NCBI GenBank assembly: GCA_018806985.1
Contig: JADANN010000443.1
Coordinates: 116,001 to 180,000, forward strand
Source of the DNA: Angiostrongylus vasorum
Taxonomy: Eukaryota > Nematoda > Chromadorea > Rhabditida > Metastrongylidae
DNA: 64,000 bases
Direction: 5' to 3'
This document shows positions 47,740 through 58,469 of the stretch, piece by piece. The notes beneath the pieces were generated by a model that saw nothing but the letters and a program-made list of their open reading frames with translations, was not told where the DNA came from and made no database searches. Position numbers and translations under genes: made by a program. Numbering within the stretch: the first letter of the stretch is position 1; every line of letters starts with the position of its first letter.

Positions 47740-48640
47740 AATATTCCCAAGGCCGACTTTCTACTAACCTCGACATTCATCAAATAATTTAGTGTTTTTC
47801 TTGATGAGCAAACAAGAGGCCGTTGTTTTACTTTCCATTCACAAAAAAGCTGATGTTTCGTCAAATTTCGCCTTCTCCAGAGCTTGGGAAGGTCTAGTTG
47901 ACTGCGGTCTACTCAGCCAAACACCTCCATGGCCAAAATAGAAGAAACACAAAGCCAAGGTTTCAAATGCGTTTTGAACGATACTGCTTCGTCGCACACT
48001 AACCGCTTTCTATGGGTCTTCCACTGAGTATTTCACATGCAGACCAACCGCACAGAGTTCACATGGAAGCGTAATGCACCTCTCACATTAAAATATCAGT
48101 TTTAGTTATTGTACGAGAGGACGTGTGATAAAGAGACATTCCTCCTTGTGGTTCAATTTTGGGTTCTTGAAATCTATCCAGAATGCTTCGCGAGTTTTGC
48201 GCACTGAAGTTCTCGATTCGTGGGCGAGCGTGATAATTTCAACTTTGAAATCTTTCCCGTTATGCTACTGTGCCCTCTGAGAGCCTAGTGGAGTAATTGC
48301 TTTAACTTTAAATTTACGCTTTAGGCGTTCTTTCATACGGACGCGGAGTGGTCTACCTCTTTCGCCAATGTACTCGTCTTGCACGCCTTACAAGAGATCA
48401 GGTGAACCGTACCTGAACTCATGCAGTTACCGTTTCTACTAGCAAGGCGTATTAGACCAATTCGCGTTGTACACAGACGGTCATACCGGCGGCTGTTAAG
48501 CAGCTGGCGTCCTATAGCGCTCGGCGGTTTTTCAATCACTGTTATCGTATTCCCTAGACGGGCCTTTTTTATGCAACGTTCTATAGCTGTGCTTATTTCG
48601 CTAGAAATAAACGACTGGATAAACGGGACCTCATTCTCGC
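47740..48640 (-). pseudogene. Penelope-like element: broken GIY-YIG endonuclease end plus 3' region
   Basis: Read on the minus strand, 48640-48340 encodes the region before the endonuclease (TVIEKPPSAIGRQLL, RRYDRLCTT, MSSGTVHLISCKACK). A frameshift follows, then the GIY-YIG core YIGERGRPLRVRMKERL (48390-48330), a stop at GSQRAQ, and the conserved C-terminal block REAFWIDFKNPKLN ending at TAA 48106. Penelope-like elements encode a reverse transcriptase fused to such an endonuclease; the reverse transcriptase part is not present here. Downstream lie the hammerhead-like motif (47847-47885) and the shared terminal string CGAGGTTAGTAGAAAGTCGG near 47765. At its 5' side (48718-48765) there is a reversed copy of the PLE tail, another head-to-head junction. 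Confidence 0.88.
47847..47885 (-). ncRNA. Hammerhead-ribozyme-like motif, altered core
   Basis: Stem I is AAGCT/AGCTT; the core reads CTGGAGA in place of CTGANGA; then AGGCGAAATTTGAC and GAAACATC. The CTGA change should make it inactive. It sits downstream of the PLE endonuclease remnant. Confidence 0.5.
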
Positions 48641-48769
48641 CAGAATTACCGTTAAGGGGGCGTGGTTCTTCCTCAGCAGCTTTCCCAAGGAGGTATAGTT
48701 TCATTTCGTGAATGAAGAGCAAAATAACAACCTCATGTTTGCTCGTCAAGAAAGCGATGAATTATTTCA

Positions 48770-49340
48770 AGATATACAAGTGATTTTTACCCATGCAGTG
48801 AATGCTCCTCGAATTTCTTTGCCGTTACCGATCAGTTCGAACAATTCTAAATAAACCGAATGAGATGGTTTGGGCAGTTGCTGCAGTCCAAAGAAGTAAC
48901 GTATTTTGCTGCGTCGCTTTCGAAAAGTTCATGTAAGCTCCTGTTTTTTGTGAACACCTAGTTTTTCAGCATTAGATGGAAATGGGAAGAAAAGGGGATT
49001 AAACAAAGTCGCAAGTTGTTCATCGATCAGCAGTATGATAAGTGACACATCTTCTAGTGAGTTTTCGAGCCTAAAAAATGGAGGGTTTCTGCGTCAAGAA
49101 CATACGGAGAAGAGATTTGTCGCCTTATAGACGACGGTCACTATTTGTTTAGACTACAGTTTTACTTACCAGTTGTAGATCATTCTAGGAAATATTCCTT
49201 TCTTTCGACGCAGTATCCTAGTAGGCAACCCCTCGTTGTGCGTTGCTATGCAACTTTTCTACATTAATCCATCGTGATTTTATTCAAATAGCAATTATTT
49301 AAGAATTTCCCTGCCCAAGTATGAGGTTCGAAGCAACTAC
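48770..49340. promoter_or_regulatory. Region upstream of the orphan gene, nothing resolved
   Basis: I see no ORF or repeat that I can support. Any promoter of the gene starting at 49344 would lie here. Confidence 0.2.
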
Positions 49341-49343
49341 AAG

Positions 49344-52300
49344 ATGTCTACAACTTCTGCTTGCCGACATACAAGACAACTGCTCCCGCTGTTAAAAATG
49401 GACTTGTTCTCATTTATCACTGAAGCTAGATGTGAACTGAAAAACGAAAGACCAGCAAAATTGACTTTAAATATTGCTATCGACGAAACAGACGCATTCG
49501 AACAGTACTTCTCAATTCTTAGAGGAAGAAGGTAAGAGCAAAAAATGTCGGGCATTGATCAATTCCTAATGGAGGCGTCATGCATTCGACTCCAATAAGC
49601 ATCGTTGAGGTGACTGAATGCATAATTGTTCCATGTTGCGGAGGTCTCTGCATCAAGTCAATGTTTTTCTCTTTACAGAGAAGTCTGGTACAACTTTTGT
49701 TAATCCCGATGGAATGAGGAAATAAAGATTACCTCGAGGCGTTGGATAGGTCCGACGACGACGTGTGTGTTGCATGGCACCTCTAACACTGCCCAACATG
49801 TAGTTTTGAGTGAAAGCGTTGTTATTAAGGAAAAATAGTGTTGATCTCTTATGCGAGAAGTGTCCTTTGAAATAAACTCGGGTTACAGATCACTCGTATT
49901 TTTGTGAGGAAATAACGCAAAAGGAAATGTAAAGTCAGAGCGCCGAATGCTCGGTTAAGTGAGAAAAACAAGCAACCGAATTAGTAGGCCAGGCGCCAGC
50001 TTTTTGCCTCTAGCCACAGGGGCATTGATTTGCATTAGCAAAGCTTTTGTCGATGTTGAAAATGCCACGAGTTCATTTTATAGGATGGCGAGTAAAGTAT
50101 TTAGGAACTTGAATGTATGTACATTTTTTTAGTACATTTGCGACGAGCGATCTCTATAGGAGTCATAGATAAGAAGTCTGTGGCCCGTATAATCTCTTCA
50201 GAGGTCATTTTCTTTCTGATGGTTCATTTTCGCGCACAGAACCCTTTTGCTGAACTTTCTGCAGTCGATCGATAGTGTATCCACCACAAGTATTCTGGCA
50301 GTCGTCCGCCGAAATAAACTCTATTCTGTACATAGAAAGATATGAAAACGTCTCCTTAAACTAGCTCATTGACCGGTAGTTTGACAGTTGACAGTTATTT
50401 CAATTCCAGTTACTGTGATGAGCAATGGTTCTCGTACAGAATGGGCTAGAAAGGAAAAATAAATAGATAAATAAAGCAATCGATTTTTATCTATTGCCTA
50501 TTCTTTTTTCATGGCAAGGTATAAATGGTCACAGATGATGATGAAATATTTACAAAACATTGGACCGCAGGTGTCTGAGGTGAGGATCGAGCACGCTACT
50601 AGACTTTCCCAAAACTATCGCATTCACCACAACACCGTGCGAATCATTCGATTAGACTTCCTTTCAGCTGCGTTGTATAGGCGCTATCAGCAATCACCCG
50701 TCAACGGGATTTATACTATAGCTTCAGCTTAATTGGGTTCAATGCTGATTTGTGGTCCTCATATCAATCCCGCTTATGGATGGCTGCTGATAACACCTAT
50801 AAAACACGGCTGAGAGAAAGGCGAAACGAAGAACACGGATAATATGGTGGTGAGTACTTTAGCTCCAGGAAAGCTAGTATCGCGTTCCCCTCCCCACTGT
50901 ATAGACCTGCGGTCCCAACTTTTGAAAAATTTCTCATCAGAATTCTGGTTAAATAAATGACATCAAAACAAAACAATTGCAGATTGTGACGGCAACGTGT
51001 TTGTGCACGATGGACCGTAGTAACATATAGTAAATAGTAACGTGCATAATATACATACCTCTAGAACGATAGAGTAAGATATCCTTTATAATTCTCTCAT
51101 ATTCTCAACACCTCCCATCGGTTTACCACCTCATCGTGGTTTGGAAGTGTTCCTGGGTGTCGTGCTGCGATGCACAGCGGGGGGATTCATCCCCCCGGCA
51201 GAGTCTCCCAAGCTGAAAAGGATTCGGACGTTTCCACCAGGAAGCCCAGCTAAGAATAAATCAGTATTAAGATCTACCACCGTCCTGATATCAAACTACT
51301 CGCATGGTGGCAAACCTCCCTCTGATCCACAACGGCGGCGACGGCCTGTGGTGGTGACGACCTGGGGCAGACTTTGGCCTGGCTGACCTCGAGACTTCAG
51401 GGCAACACAACAGTTAACCCAGCAAAACTCCGAAAAATGGGGATTATGCTAGGACCCGAGCAGCCAATGAAGATGGGCCATCCAAGTATCCCAAGTAAGT
51501 AAGTATCTTAACACATAAAGTCTTTTTGCTATCGAAGAAATTTTGTCTACTGTCGGACAACCAGTACGTCAGTATGGTCTCGAAAATTGGGCTTCGCCCC
51601 AGGCAACATCAAATCAGAACTAGGTGTGTTAGCAAATATGTGAAACACTTTACAAGCAAAGTGTTACGTTCAAATACAAATCATGTGCCAGCGTCACCTA
51701 CTGGGATGGAACCCCTCGGTGTCGCCAGAGGATAACGGCTTCGCGTGGTAAGATTTTTTCCGTACATTGTAGAAACGTCCTCTTTGCTCAGCCATTACAA
51801 ACTTATTCTATTTCAGAATGCAGCCATAACACGCCCTGCCTGAGTTGTTTTTTCCATGAATGACCACAATTTATCGATTAATTTATCGATTATTTAAGAA
51901 CGTAGGAAGTCCACTCAGTTTGCAGATTTGCACAACAGAATTTGCTCAATCTTCTTGATAATGTTTGTGCTTTGTAAAAACATTACCTAGATTTCAAATA
52001 TGTCTAGGCTATAGTTCCGCAAAGCGGCGTGTGTGGTGCAGTGGTTGGAGGAGCCACTACGACACACACGTGGAATCGATCCCCGCGCCTGTGGCCCACC
52101 AAGCCTTCCGTCTCCCCGGGGTCGGCAAATTCGTACCAGACTTGTCTGAGAGTATAGCACCAACGGCTCGATCCAACGTTGGGCCACCGCGAGTCATTGT
52201 AAAGGCCAGATATGCATTCAAACCTCCAACGATACTTAATGAAGTCGAATGCATGGTGCATCTCTCATTAAGGATTGATCAACGCCGAGAGCTTTTATAT

Positions 52301-52594
52301 TTCCGAGAAAAATTGGAAATGGAATCTTCCAAAGTAAACATGACAACTGCGGATATCACGACACTTAATAGCCAGCATGGTCTCCTGCTTGTTGAAATCT
52401 CGCTTGTTTGATTGTTCTACAGGTCGATGAAGGAATGCGAAAGGAGAAAAAAAGTTGGGTACTCGGGAAAGTCAGAGTTTCACTTTGATAGAATAATAAA
52501 ACTTGTATCTTCCAGGCAGAGACCTGTAAGATCTGTAGATTCTAGTCATTACTCATCCAATTATTCAAGTTTAGTGGAAGTAAAAGCATCTTGA
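49344..52594 (+). CDS. Unrecognised two-exon gene, 119 aa
   Basis: Exon 1 (49344-49531) starts with ATG and ends in a good donor (GAAG|GTAAGA). Exon 2 (52423-52594) follows a TTGTTCTACAG acceptor and ends in TGA. Exon 1 ends in phase 2 and exon 2 supplies the third base, so the join gives one open frame of 119 codons plus stop. The product is hydrophilic, with no signal peptide or membrane segment. Its middle has an acidic stretch (AIDETDAFEQYF) followed by a basic one (RGRRSMKECERRKK) and a Ser/Tyr-rich C-terminus (SSHYSSNYSS). I do not recognise the family. The 2.9-kb intron is filled with repeats: SINE at 49540 and 52022, foldback at 50487, retroposon at 51118. Extra exons within it cannot be excluded. 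Confidence 0.5.
49540..49802 (-). mobile_element. SINE-like element, family A, diverged
   Basis: It has GTCGGGCATTGATCAATTCC, CATGCATTCGACTCCAATAA, GCATCGTTGAGGTGACTGAA and AGAAGTCTGGTACAACTT in family order. Part of the middle is replaced. It is in the intron of the orphan gene. Confidence 0.7.
50487..50965. repeat. Foldback element, family C, complete but diverged
   Basis: The forward arm (50505-50730: GATGATGATGAAATATTTAC, ATTGGACCGCAGGTGTCTGA, CACCCGTCAACGGGAT) and reverse arm (50760-50960: ATATGGTGGTGAGTACTTTA, ATAGACCTGCGGTCCCAACT, TTCTCATCAGAATTCTGG) mirror each other with many substitutions. Confidence 0.75.
51118..51504 (+). mobile_element. 380-bp retroposon, family B
   Basis: Full-length: start GGTTTACCACCTCATCGTGG, hairpin GGGGGGA-TTCA-TCCCCCC at 51179-51196 and end GGGCCATCCAAGTATC followed by CCAAGTAAGTAAGT. 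It is in the intron of the orphan gene. Confidence 0.9.
52022..52302 (+). mobile_element. tRNA-derived SINE-like element, family A
   Basis: Well conserved forward copy: GGCGTGTGTGGTGCAGTGGT (A box), GTGGAATCGATCCCCGCGCC (B box), CGTACCAGACTTGTCTGAG and the end TTGATCAACGCCGAGAGC. Confidence 0.93.
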
Positions 52595-52599
52595 TCTAA

Positions 52600-53224
52600 A
52601 GTTGAAAGCAACCAGCATTTTTGCATAGAACGCATTGTGTTAAATACGTGCGGATCGATACGTGCTAAGTAGGATTAGGGCCACTTCATGTTCACTATGT
52701 CGCAACGTTTTCTCAGTTGAAGAAATAAGCTTTTATGCCTTACTCTGAGATAGCCACATTGCACTACAAATGTGGATAAAGGTTTTGTTTGGTGGAAATG
52801 TCATTTCTTCTTGGGTTTATCACGGCTCTTTAAGAGAACCAGTTTTCGTCATCAGCCATATTTCTGGTTTCCAAATCAGTGCAAAAATTTCATGATCACA
52901 ACAACTTCCGTTTTGTAAACAATAAATGGCCAACTTTATCCGTTTCTGGAAGCAACAAAGAACTTCTAGTATACTGAATCAAACTCTACTGCGTAATCAT
53001 TCTGTAACAATTTCCAAATTGATTTTTGCTTTCCGGCTACTTATTTTAATTTAACTGTATTGGAGGAGTGCAGCTGTCCTTCTTGACGACACAAGGGACT
53101 TGCCGATCGTTGCATTTCCAGACAAATCTAAATTAACGAACAACTTTTCGACCTTTCCTTAGTCACTACTTTGCACCGAATAGGATCATCTCCAAAAATG
53201 TAATAGGATCATCAGTAAGCCCTC
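52600..53224. other. Unassigned DNA downstream of the orphan gene
   Basis: I see no exon, repeat or RNA gene that I can support. Confidence 0.35.
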
Positions 53225-53518
53225 AATAAAAGATAAAGGATAGAGCTATCGGTGTTGATCAATCCCGAGGAATGCTCCATGCATTTGGCTCCATTAATCA
53301 TCATTTGGAGGTGATTGAATGCATATCTGGCCTTTTACAATGACTCGCGGTGGCCTAGCGATGTATTGGGCCAGTGCCGCTATCCTCCCAGACAAGTCTG
53401 GTGCCAATTTGCCGACCCCGGAGGGATGGAGGGCTTGGTGGGTCATGGCCACGGAGACCGATTCCACGTGTGTCTCACAAGGCGCCTCCGACCACCGTGC
53501 CACGCGCGCCTTTAAGTC
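53225..53518 (-). mobile_element. tRNA-derived SINE-like element, family A, with heptamer tail
   Basis: Reverse copy: tail AAAAGATAAAGGATAGAGCT at the left, TCCTCCCAGACAAGTCTGGT in the middle and CCACCGTGCCACGCGCGCC at the right. Confidence 0.92.
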
Positions 53519-53551
53519 CTCAATACTTCTGTAAAATGGCACGTTCGAGTG

Positions 53552-53701
53552 ATGTTCTCACTCGAGCGGTGTCGCTTGCACTGGATTCGACTCGATGAGA
53601 CAATCAAGACCCATAACGCAGCGAGAATGAACAACTACGGACCGTCAACTCGCATTATTGGCTCTAAAGAAGATGAAGACGTTCAAACGTTGGCCGAATA
53701 A
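53552..53701 (+). CDS. Possible short C-terminal exon (unrecognised)
   Basis: The frame ends NNYGPSTRIIGSKEDEDVQT then LAE and TAA at 53699, and it is open upstream to about 53540. Acidic and protein-like, but only 49 codons, with no confirmed splice site. The longer ORF 53658-53939 in another frame is less convincing. Confidence 0.25.
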   Translation: MFSLERCRLHWIRLDETIKTHNAARMNNYGPSTRIIGSKEDEDVQTLAE

Positions 53702-53704
53702 AAT

Positions 53705-54310
53705 TTATGTGACAACCTCATGTCGGCTCATTCGTGTAGAAAATTCATTCAGAGACCCATTAACAGTTTCACAGTCCCTAATGGAAGTTAAAAATCTATG
53801 CTCGACTGATTTTTCTCGTGTCCGTATCTTTTCATTCCCTCAGCAGCTTTATCACAAGTGTCATTTACAGGTAATCAGTTCAAAGGTATCAGTTCAGTGC
53901 ATCCAAGTAGGAGCTATTGATGCATTGATACGCCTCTAAGCTTACTCTATTCTTCGTCTTTATCCTCTGACTCACTTCAGTCAAGATGTCCAAGGGATTG
54001 CATGAGAGATTACACAAAGTCGTCAGTGCTTTCATCTTTTTTGTTAACTCTCGATAAGCAGACGATAGAAAATAAAATTAGTTTTGTCTTCAGCCAAATT
54101 CATTCAAGCATGTAAAATCTCGTTACTCACGAATAATTAACTCCTCATTCCTTTTCAGTTGCTGTAACGAGTTATGGGTATCAAATGGACTGGATGAATG
54201 CGACGGATGTAAAAAATTTCCGAAATAAATCTTGTATGTGTTGCTGAATACGAAAAAAGCAATGGCTGGCTGGTTGACTAGTAACTTTTCATCGCATATA
54301 AGAGAAAAAA
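53705..54310. other. Unassigned DNA
   Basis: Nothing recognised apart from the open frame 53658-53939. Confidence 0.35.
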
Positions 54311-54312
54311 CT

Positions 54313-54590
54313 TTCGACTTTTACCAATCTCTGAGGGATGTGAGACGCATTCGGCTTTATTATGCATCGTTTGAGGTGGTCGAATGGATATCTGGCCTAT
54401 ACAATAACTTATGTTGACCTAACAGTGTGTCAATTCAGTGTTGCTATACTTCCAGGCGAGTACGCTGTTGATATGCCGATCCAGGAAAGATGTAAGGCTT
54501 AGTAAATCCGGAGCCCCGGGTCGAACTAGGAACCACCTGTGTATTGCAAGGCACTTCTCACCACTGCGCTACACGTTGCCACATCGTCGC
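54313..54590 (-). mobile_element. SINE-like element, family A, diverged
   Basis: It reads TTTACCAATCTCTGAGGGAT, TTTATTATGCATCGTTTGAG, GGATATCTGGCCTATACAAT and CACTGCGCTACACGTTGCC in family order, with many substitutions. Confidence 0.75.
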
Positions 54591-54592
54591 AC

Positions 54593-55068
54593 ATAAGGAT
54601 AAAAGATAAAGCTCTCGGCGTTAATCAATCCCTGAGGGTTGCGCTGTGCATTCGACTTCATTTAGCACCTCAAAAGGCCGACTTTCTATAAACCTCGGCA
54701 TAGATAGTTAGTATATTTATTTATGTGATCCATAAACTGATCTTCTTTAGCTGATGCGAGGTCCCACTGGAGTCTCAGTCGTAACAGCACGGCTATGAGG
54801 AAAGCGAAATCGCCGAGACGTCAACCATCGACCATTAACACCAACAGCTACGACAACAACAACAACAACGACAACGAAGGCCTATATCCACCTCGCATCA
54901 GTTTAACAAGATCAGTCTATAAGACCTCATAAATTCATTTAGCATCGTTTGTAGGTGAATGAAAGCATATCTGGGCTTTACAATGACTCGCGGTGCCATA
55001 CCGATGTATAGAGCCAGTGCTGCTCTCCTCCCAAACGAGTCTGGTAGCAATTTACCACGGGAATGTGC
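54593..55068 (-). mobile_element. SINE-like element, family A, split by a Penelope-type insertion
   Basis: The first part 54593-54667 (heptamer tail, CTCTCGGCGTTAATCAATCC, to TTCATTTAGCA) continues at 54934 (TTCATTTAGCATCGTTTG to TCCTCCCAAACGAGTCTGGT). The 11-bp overlap is the target duplication of the inserted unit. The tRNA-like head is lost after about 55068. Confidence 0.9.
54668..54933. mobile_element. Penelope-type inverted-repeat unit (266 bp) with 11-bp target duplication
   Basis: Flanked by TTCATTTAGCA at 54657-54667 and 54934-54944. The left half is in reverse orientation (GGCCGACTTTCTATAAACCT, CTGATCTTCTTTAGCTGATG). The right half is forward, with a decayed hammerhead-like motif (CGGCTATGAGGAAAGCGAAA), a short ACAACAACAA run, and CCTCGCATCAGTTTAACAAG. 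It is a compact version of the 61019-62374 unit. Confidence 0.88.
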
Positions 55069-55119
55069 CAAAGCATTAAAAAGTACACAACCATTTGTTT
55101 CAACCCCATTCCTTTTCAT

Positions 55120-55300
55120 GGCATAGTACGATGTGAAATGCAACCATACGGATGCTGAGATATGGGCAAAGCTGGGTACCTCAACTGAGCGTCGAACCCG
55201 TGATTAGCTTTATCGAGTGCTCAGGTGCTATCCACAACGGCAACCGAGGCCCTTGGTCTGCCTTCATCTCAGTTGAAGGTACAAGATATCAGTAAACGTT
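55120..55300 (+). repeat. Family C repeat, forward tRNA-like variant
   Basis: TGAAATGCAACCATACGGAT, GCTGAGATATGGGCAAAGCT and the inverted B-box-like GCGTCGAACCCGTGATTAG match 42755 and 42990. Confidence 0.65.
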
Positions 55301-55439
55301 TCTGATTAAAGATAAAACGGATAAACGAGAAAGACACAATTATCTACCAGATAAAAGTTGAAACATTGTGACTTCGACTGCGAGTTCAGCTGTATGAGCT
55401 CAATCCCGATTTCTGATCGCCACATCATTAGCGTTGACG

Positions 55440-55885
55440 AGTGATTGCTGATAGAAGCGATGGAGTAAGTGCACTGCCGAGAGATATAACTACAACGATG
55501 CTGAGATATTTGCAAAACTCCGGACCGCAGGTGTCTGCGGTGGGGAATGAGCGCGCTATTGTCCTTTCCGGGGAGTAACGCGTTCACCACCACACCATGC
55601 GAGTCCTTCGTTTCGCCTGTCTCTCAGCTAGTTCTATCGATCCCCAGATCAATCTCGCTGATGGGTGATTGCTGACGGCAGAGATCGATAGAATTAGCTA
55701 AGAGACAGGTGGACCCGCATGGTGTGGTGGTGAACGCGTTTCTCCTCGGAAAGGACAATAGCGCGTTCGTTCTCCACGGCAGACACCTGCGGTCCGGAGT
55801 TTTGCAAATATCTCAGCATCGTTGTAGTTATATTTCGCATTATACCCTGCCATTAAAAATAGTAGGCAGTAAATAAAACGGTTAA
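55440..55885. repeat. Foldback element, family C, complete, arms about 150 bp
   Basis: The left arm 55484-55641 and right arm 55684-55832 are close reverse complements around a loop of about 42 nt. The outer end carries ACCCTGCCATTAAAAATAGT and AGGCAGTAAATAAAACGG, the best-preserved terminus of the family. Confidence 0.9.
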
Positions 55886-56029
55886 CTGCCGAGAGAATTT
55901 GTTGTCATTTTAACTTTCAGAATTTATGAATATTTCATTGTATATTTTTTTTGGAAAGGAACGAAGACGTCGTTAGAACTACCTACGCATTCGCTACATT
56001 GTTTGCTACAGAAGTCTGCTACGGGTTTT

Positions 56030-57020
56030 ATTTCACAGCTGTTTGCTCGGTGGAGGGACACCGGGACCTGACAGGGACGAGCGAGGGAAATCGCTCAAAA
56101 ATCTCGTTTAAGCGAGAATAATCCAAAAAACCGAGAGTTTCGGAGAGCACGACAGCAGTCGCGTCGCGGTCTCCAGGGCTGGCCAGGAACTGGACGGAGG
56201 CGCCTGCATGGCCGGAAATAACTCGTAACTCCCGAAAAACGCGAATTAGGTATTAAGTATGTTAAGTATTTTAATATTAACCAGGAGAGTTACTGTAGCG
56301 GACAAGTTTTCCCGAAAAAGCCGGAAAAACATCGAAACGACGGAAAAACGCCGCAAAACGCCGGACAGACACAGCTTGAGCCTCACGGAGGGGAAGGGGA
56401 AGCCGCAGGTGTCTCCAAGTCGTGCAATTTGACCTGCCGCCCGGAAACTCTGCGAAACGCCGGAAAACGCACAAAAAGCGGCATTAAGCGCGGAGACCGC
56501 GTCGCCGGCGCGATATTGTAGCCCAGAATGCGCGAAAATCGTGCAGTTTGATCTGCACACCGAAAACTCTCAAAAGTCGCCGAAACCTCAAAAAAATTGT
56601 CGGAGCTGCAAATACGGCCCCTAAGCCTAAGCCTGCAGTATTCGCGAACGAGTTGCTGTAGTCGGGAATAGTTAAGGTCGCGCAGACGCGTTACGGTAGT
56701 GCGGACGAGTTGTCGGGCAGCCTAGGCCTGACGCTCTAAGGTTGCCCGCAAGTATGTGAACTGCCAAAATTTTGAAAAGTCGTCAAAGCGATCAACCTTA
56801 GCTCCTAAAAAGCTTTTGGCTGCATTCTTTTGTGTCCTCGACCATTCACTCTTGACCAAGGAGTTAGATGTACGAAGCATTTCTCTTTCGGGAAGCGCGG
56901 CAGCGATCGCGTCGCGATCTCTGGGGCCTGCCAAAGGCGGACCGGAAGAGCCTGCGTGGCCGGAAATCGCCCGTAACTACCCAGAAAACGTAAATTTAAC
57001 AGAGCAAACGCAATATTCAC
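56030..57020. repeat. CpG-rich, internally duplicated block beside the RTE pseudogene
   Basis: Strongly C+G and CpG rich against AT-rich surroundings. A segment of about 90 bp recurs: TCGCGTCGCGGTCTCCAGGG to GGCCGGAAATAACTCGTAAC at 56159, and TCGCGTCGCGATCTCTGGGG to GGCCGGAAATCGCCCGTAAC at 56908. It also shares TTAATATTAACC plus TACTGT with 58480-58530, beyond the RTE pseudogene. No protein is recognised. Confidence 0.75.
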
Positions 57021-57023
57021 CTG

Positions 57024-58460
57024 TCACCTGTAGTCCCGTTGATCATCGAGTGACTCGAGCGGGCGCCAGTAAATCCTCCATTTTTCCCTGTCGCGTGCAA
57101 GAGTAGCCCAGTGGGTTCTGCTCGCTCTACGGACTTCTCGAGCATGATATTTTTCTTCTAGGCTCTTCGTGAAGAACTCTGACGATCGGGTCGGTGGTCT
57201 TCCCTACAGTACGTCTGACATCCCGAGGGAACCTAGTCACCAACGGCTCCTGTCCATCAGTTGTCATTCATATGTAATACATGTGCTGCCCACCCTATCT
57301 TCAACTGTTTGGCGTACAGAACGGCATCTTTGGTTTTTTGACCGTTGACGCAGGTCGGAGCTTCGGATTCCATCCCTTACTTGTGTGGAACGGGATGCTC
57401 CTAGCATCGCCCTTTCGACTGCGCGTCCGATAACGCTAAGTGACCTTGCATCCTGCTTACGCAGCGACCAAGTTTCTGACGCATACGTTAGGGCAGGAAG
57501 TACCGTTGAGTCGAAAAGGTGGGCATACTTCATCCTCGATGCTCTTGAAAGCTCCCAAGCCGCTCGCTTCCTTCGGCTCAGCTCTGGAGCTAGGTCGTTC
57601 ATCATATTGATTTCCCGAGCTAGATAGATATAACTGGAGCATTCGGAGATATTCGTTCCGTTGAGCATGAATGAGGCATGCGAAACCAATCCGTTCTTCA
57701 TGAACATCGTTTTTTGTGAGATTTAGTTGAAGACCAATCTTTCCACAGGGACCAATCTTTCCACAGGCTTTATCAAAGTCGACAAGCATACGTTCCGCTT
57801 GGCTAATGTTCGGTGTTATAAAGACGATGTCATCAGCAAGATGATGTAACTGCCGACCATCGAATTTCACTCCCATATTATCCCATTTCAGTGTTCGCAT
57901 GACGTTCTGGAGGGTGGCGGTAAATAATTTTGGCGAGATGATATCGCCTTGCCTAATCTCTCTTTTGACGTCGATGTTAATATCGTTGTAGAATGGTGAT
58001 ATCTACCTTGGTTGTGAAATTTTTTGTACGGCTCACGAAGAATCTTTATGTACTGAGTATGAACTCTTTGACTATCAAGGGCTTCCATGACTGGTTCTAT
58101 CTCAATTGAATCAAAAGCCTTCCGTAAATTGATGAAAGCGAGACAGAGCGGTCTTTTATACTCTCGCGATACTTCAATGAGCCTTGTTATCGTTTGGATG
58201 TGGTCCATCGTACTAAGTCCTTTTCGAAACCCCTGCTTGCTCACATGGCTGTTCCAGTGTTCTATCAATCATGTTTAGGATGACTCGAGTGAAAAGTTTG
58301 TAGACGACAGACAGCAAGCAGATTGGGCGATAGCTGCCGAAATCGTTTAGGTCACCCTTCTTGAACAATAACACGGTATTGCTGGTCTTCCAGTGGCTAG
58401 GGACCTTGCATTCAGACAGGTAACGTGTGAAGAGCCGAGCCAGTGTGTTTACGAGCACTG
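57024..58460 (-). pseudogene. RTE-like non-LTR retrotransposon reverse transcriptase, frameshifted
   Basis: The minus-strand pieces in N-to-C order show reverse transcriptase blocks: WKTSNTVLLFKKGD and YRPICLLSVVYKLFTR (58400-58270), GFRKGLSTMDH and the palm block FINLRKAFDS (58230-58090), then the catalytic box LADD (57840, normally FADD or YADD) and the thumb region (AFMLNG-like block, YASETWSLRK). A C-terminal block PRDVRRTVGRPPTR and SRTHWATLARDREKW ends at TGA 57024. Several frameshifts break it, including one beside a duplicated 18-mer at 57733-57768. The endonuclease half is missing. Confidence 0.9.
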
Positions 58461-58469
58461 GCGGAAGAA

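Noticed and set aside
48421..48711. 96-codon plus-strand ORF
   Set aside because: Antisense shadow of the Penelope-like endonuclease remnant.
51179..51196. Rho-independent terminator
   Set aside because: The GC hairpin lies inside a eukaryotic repeat and is not followed by a T run.
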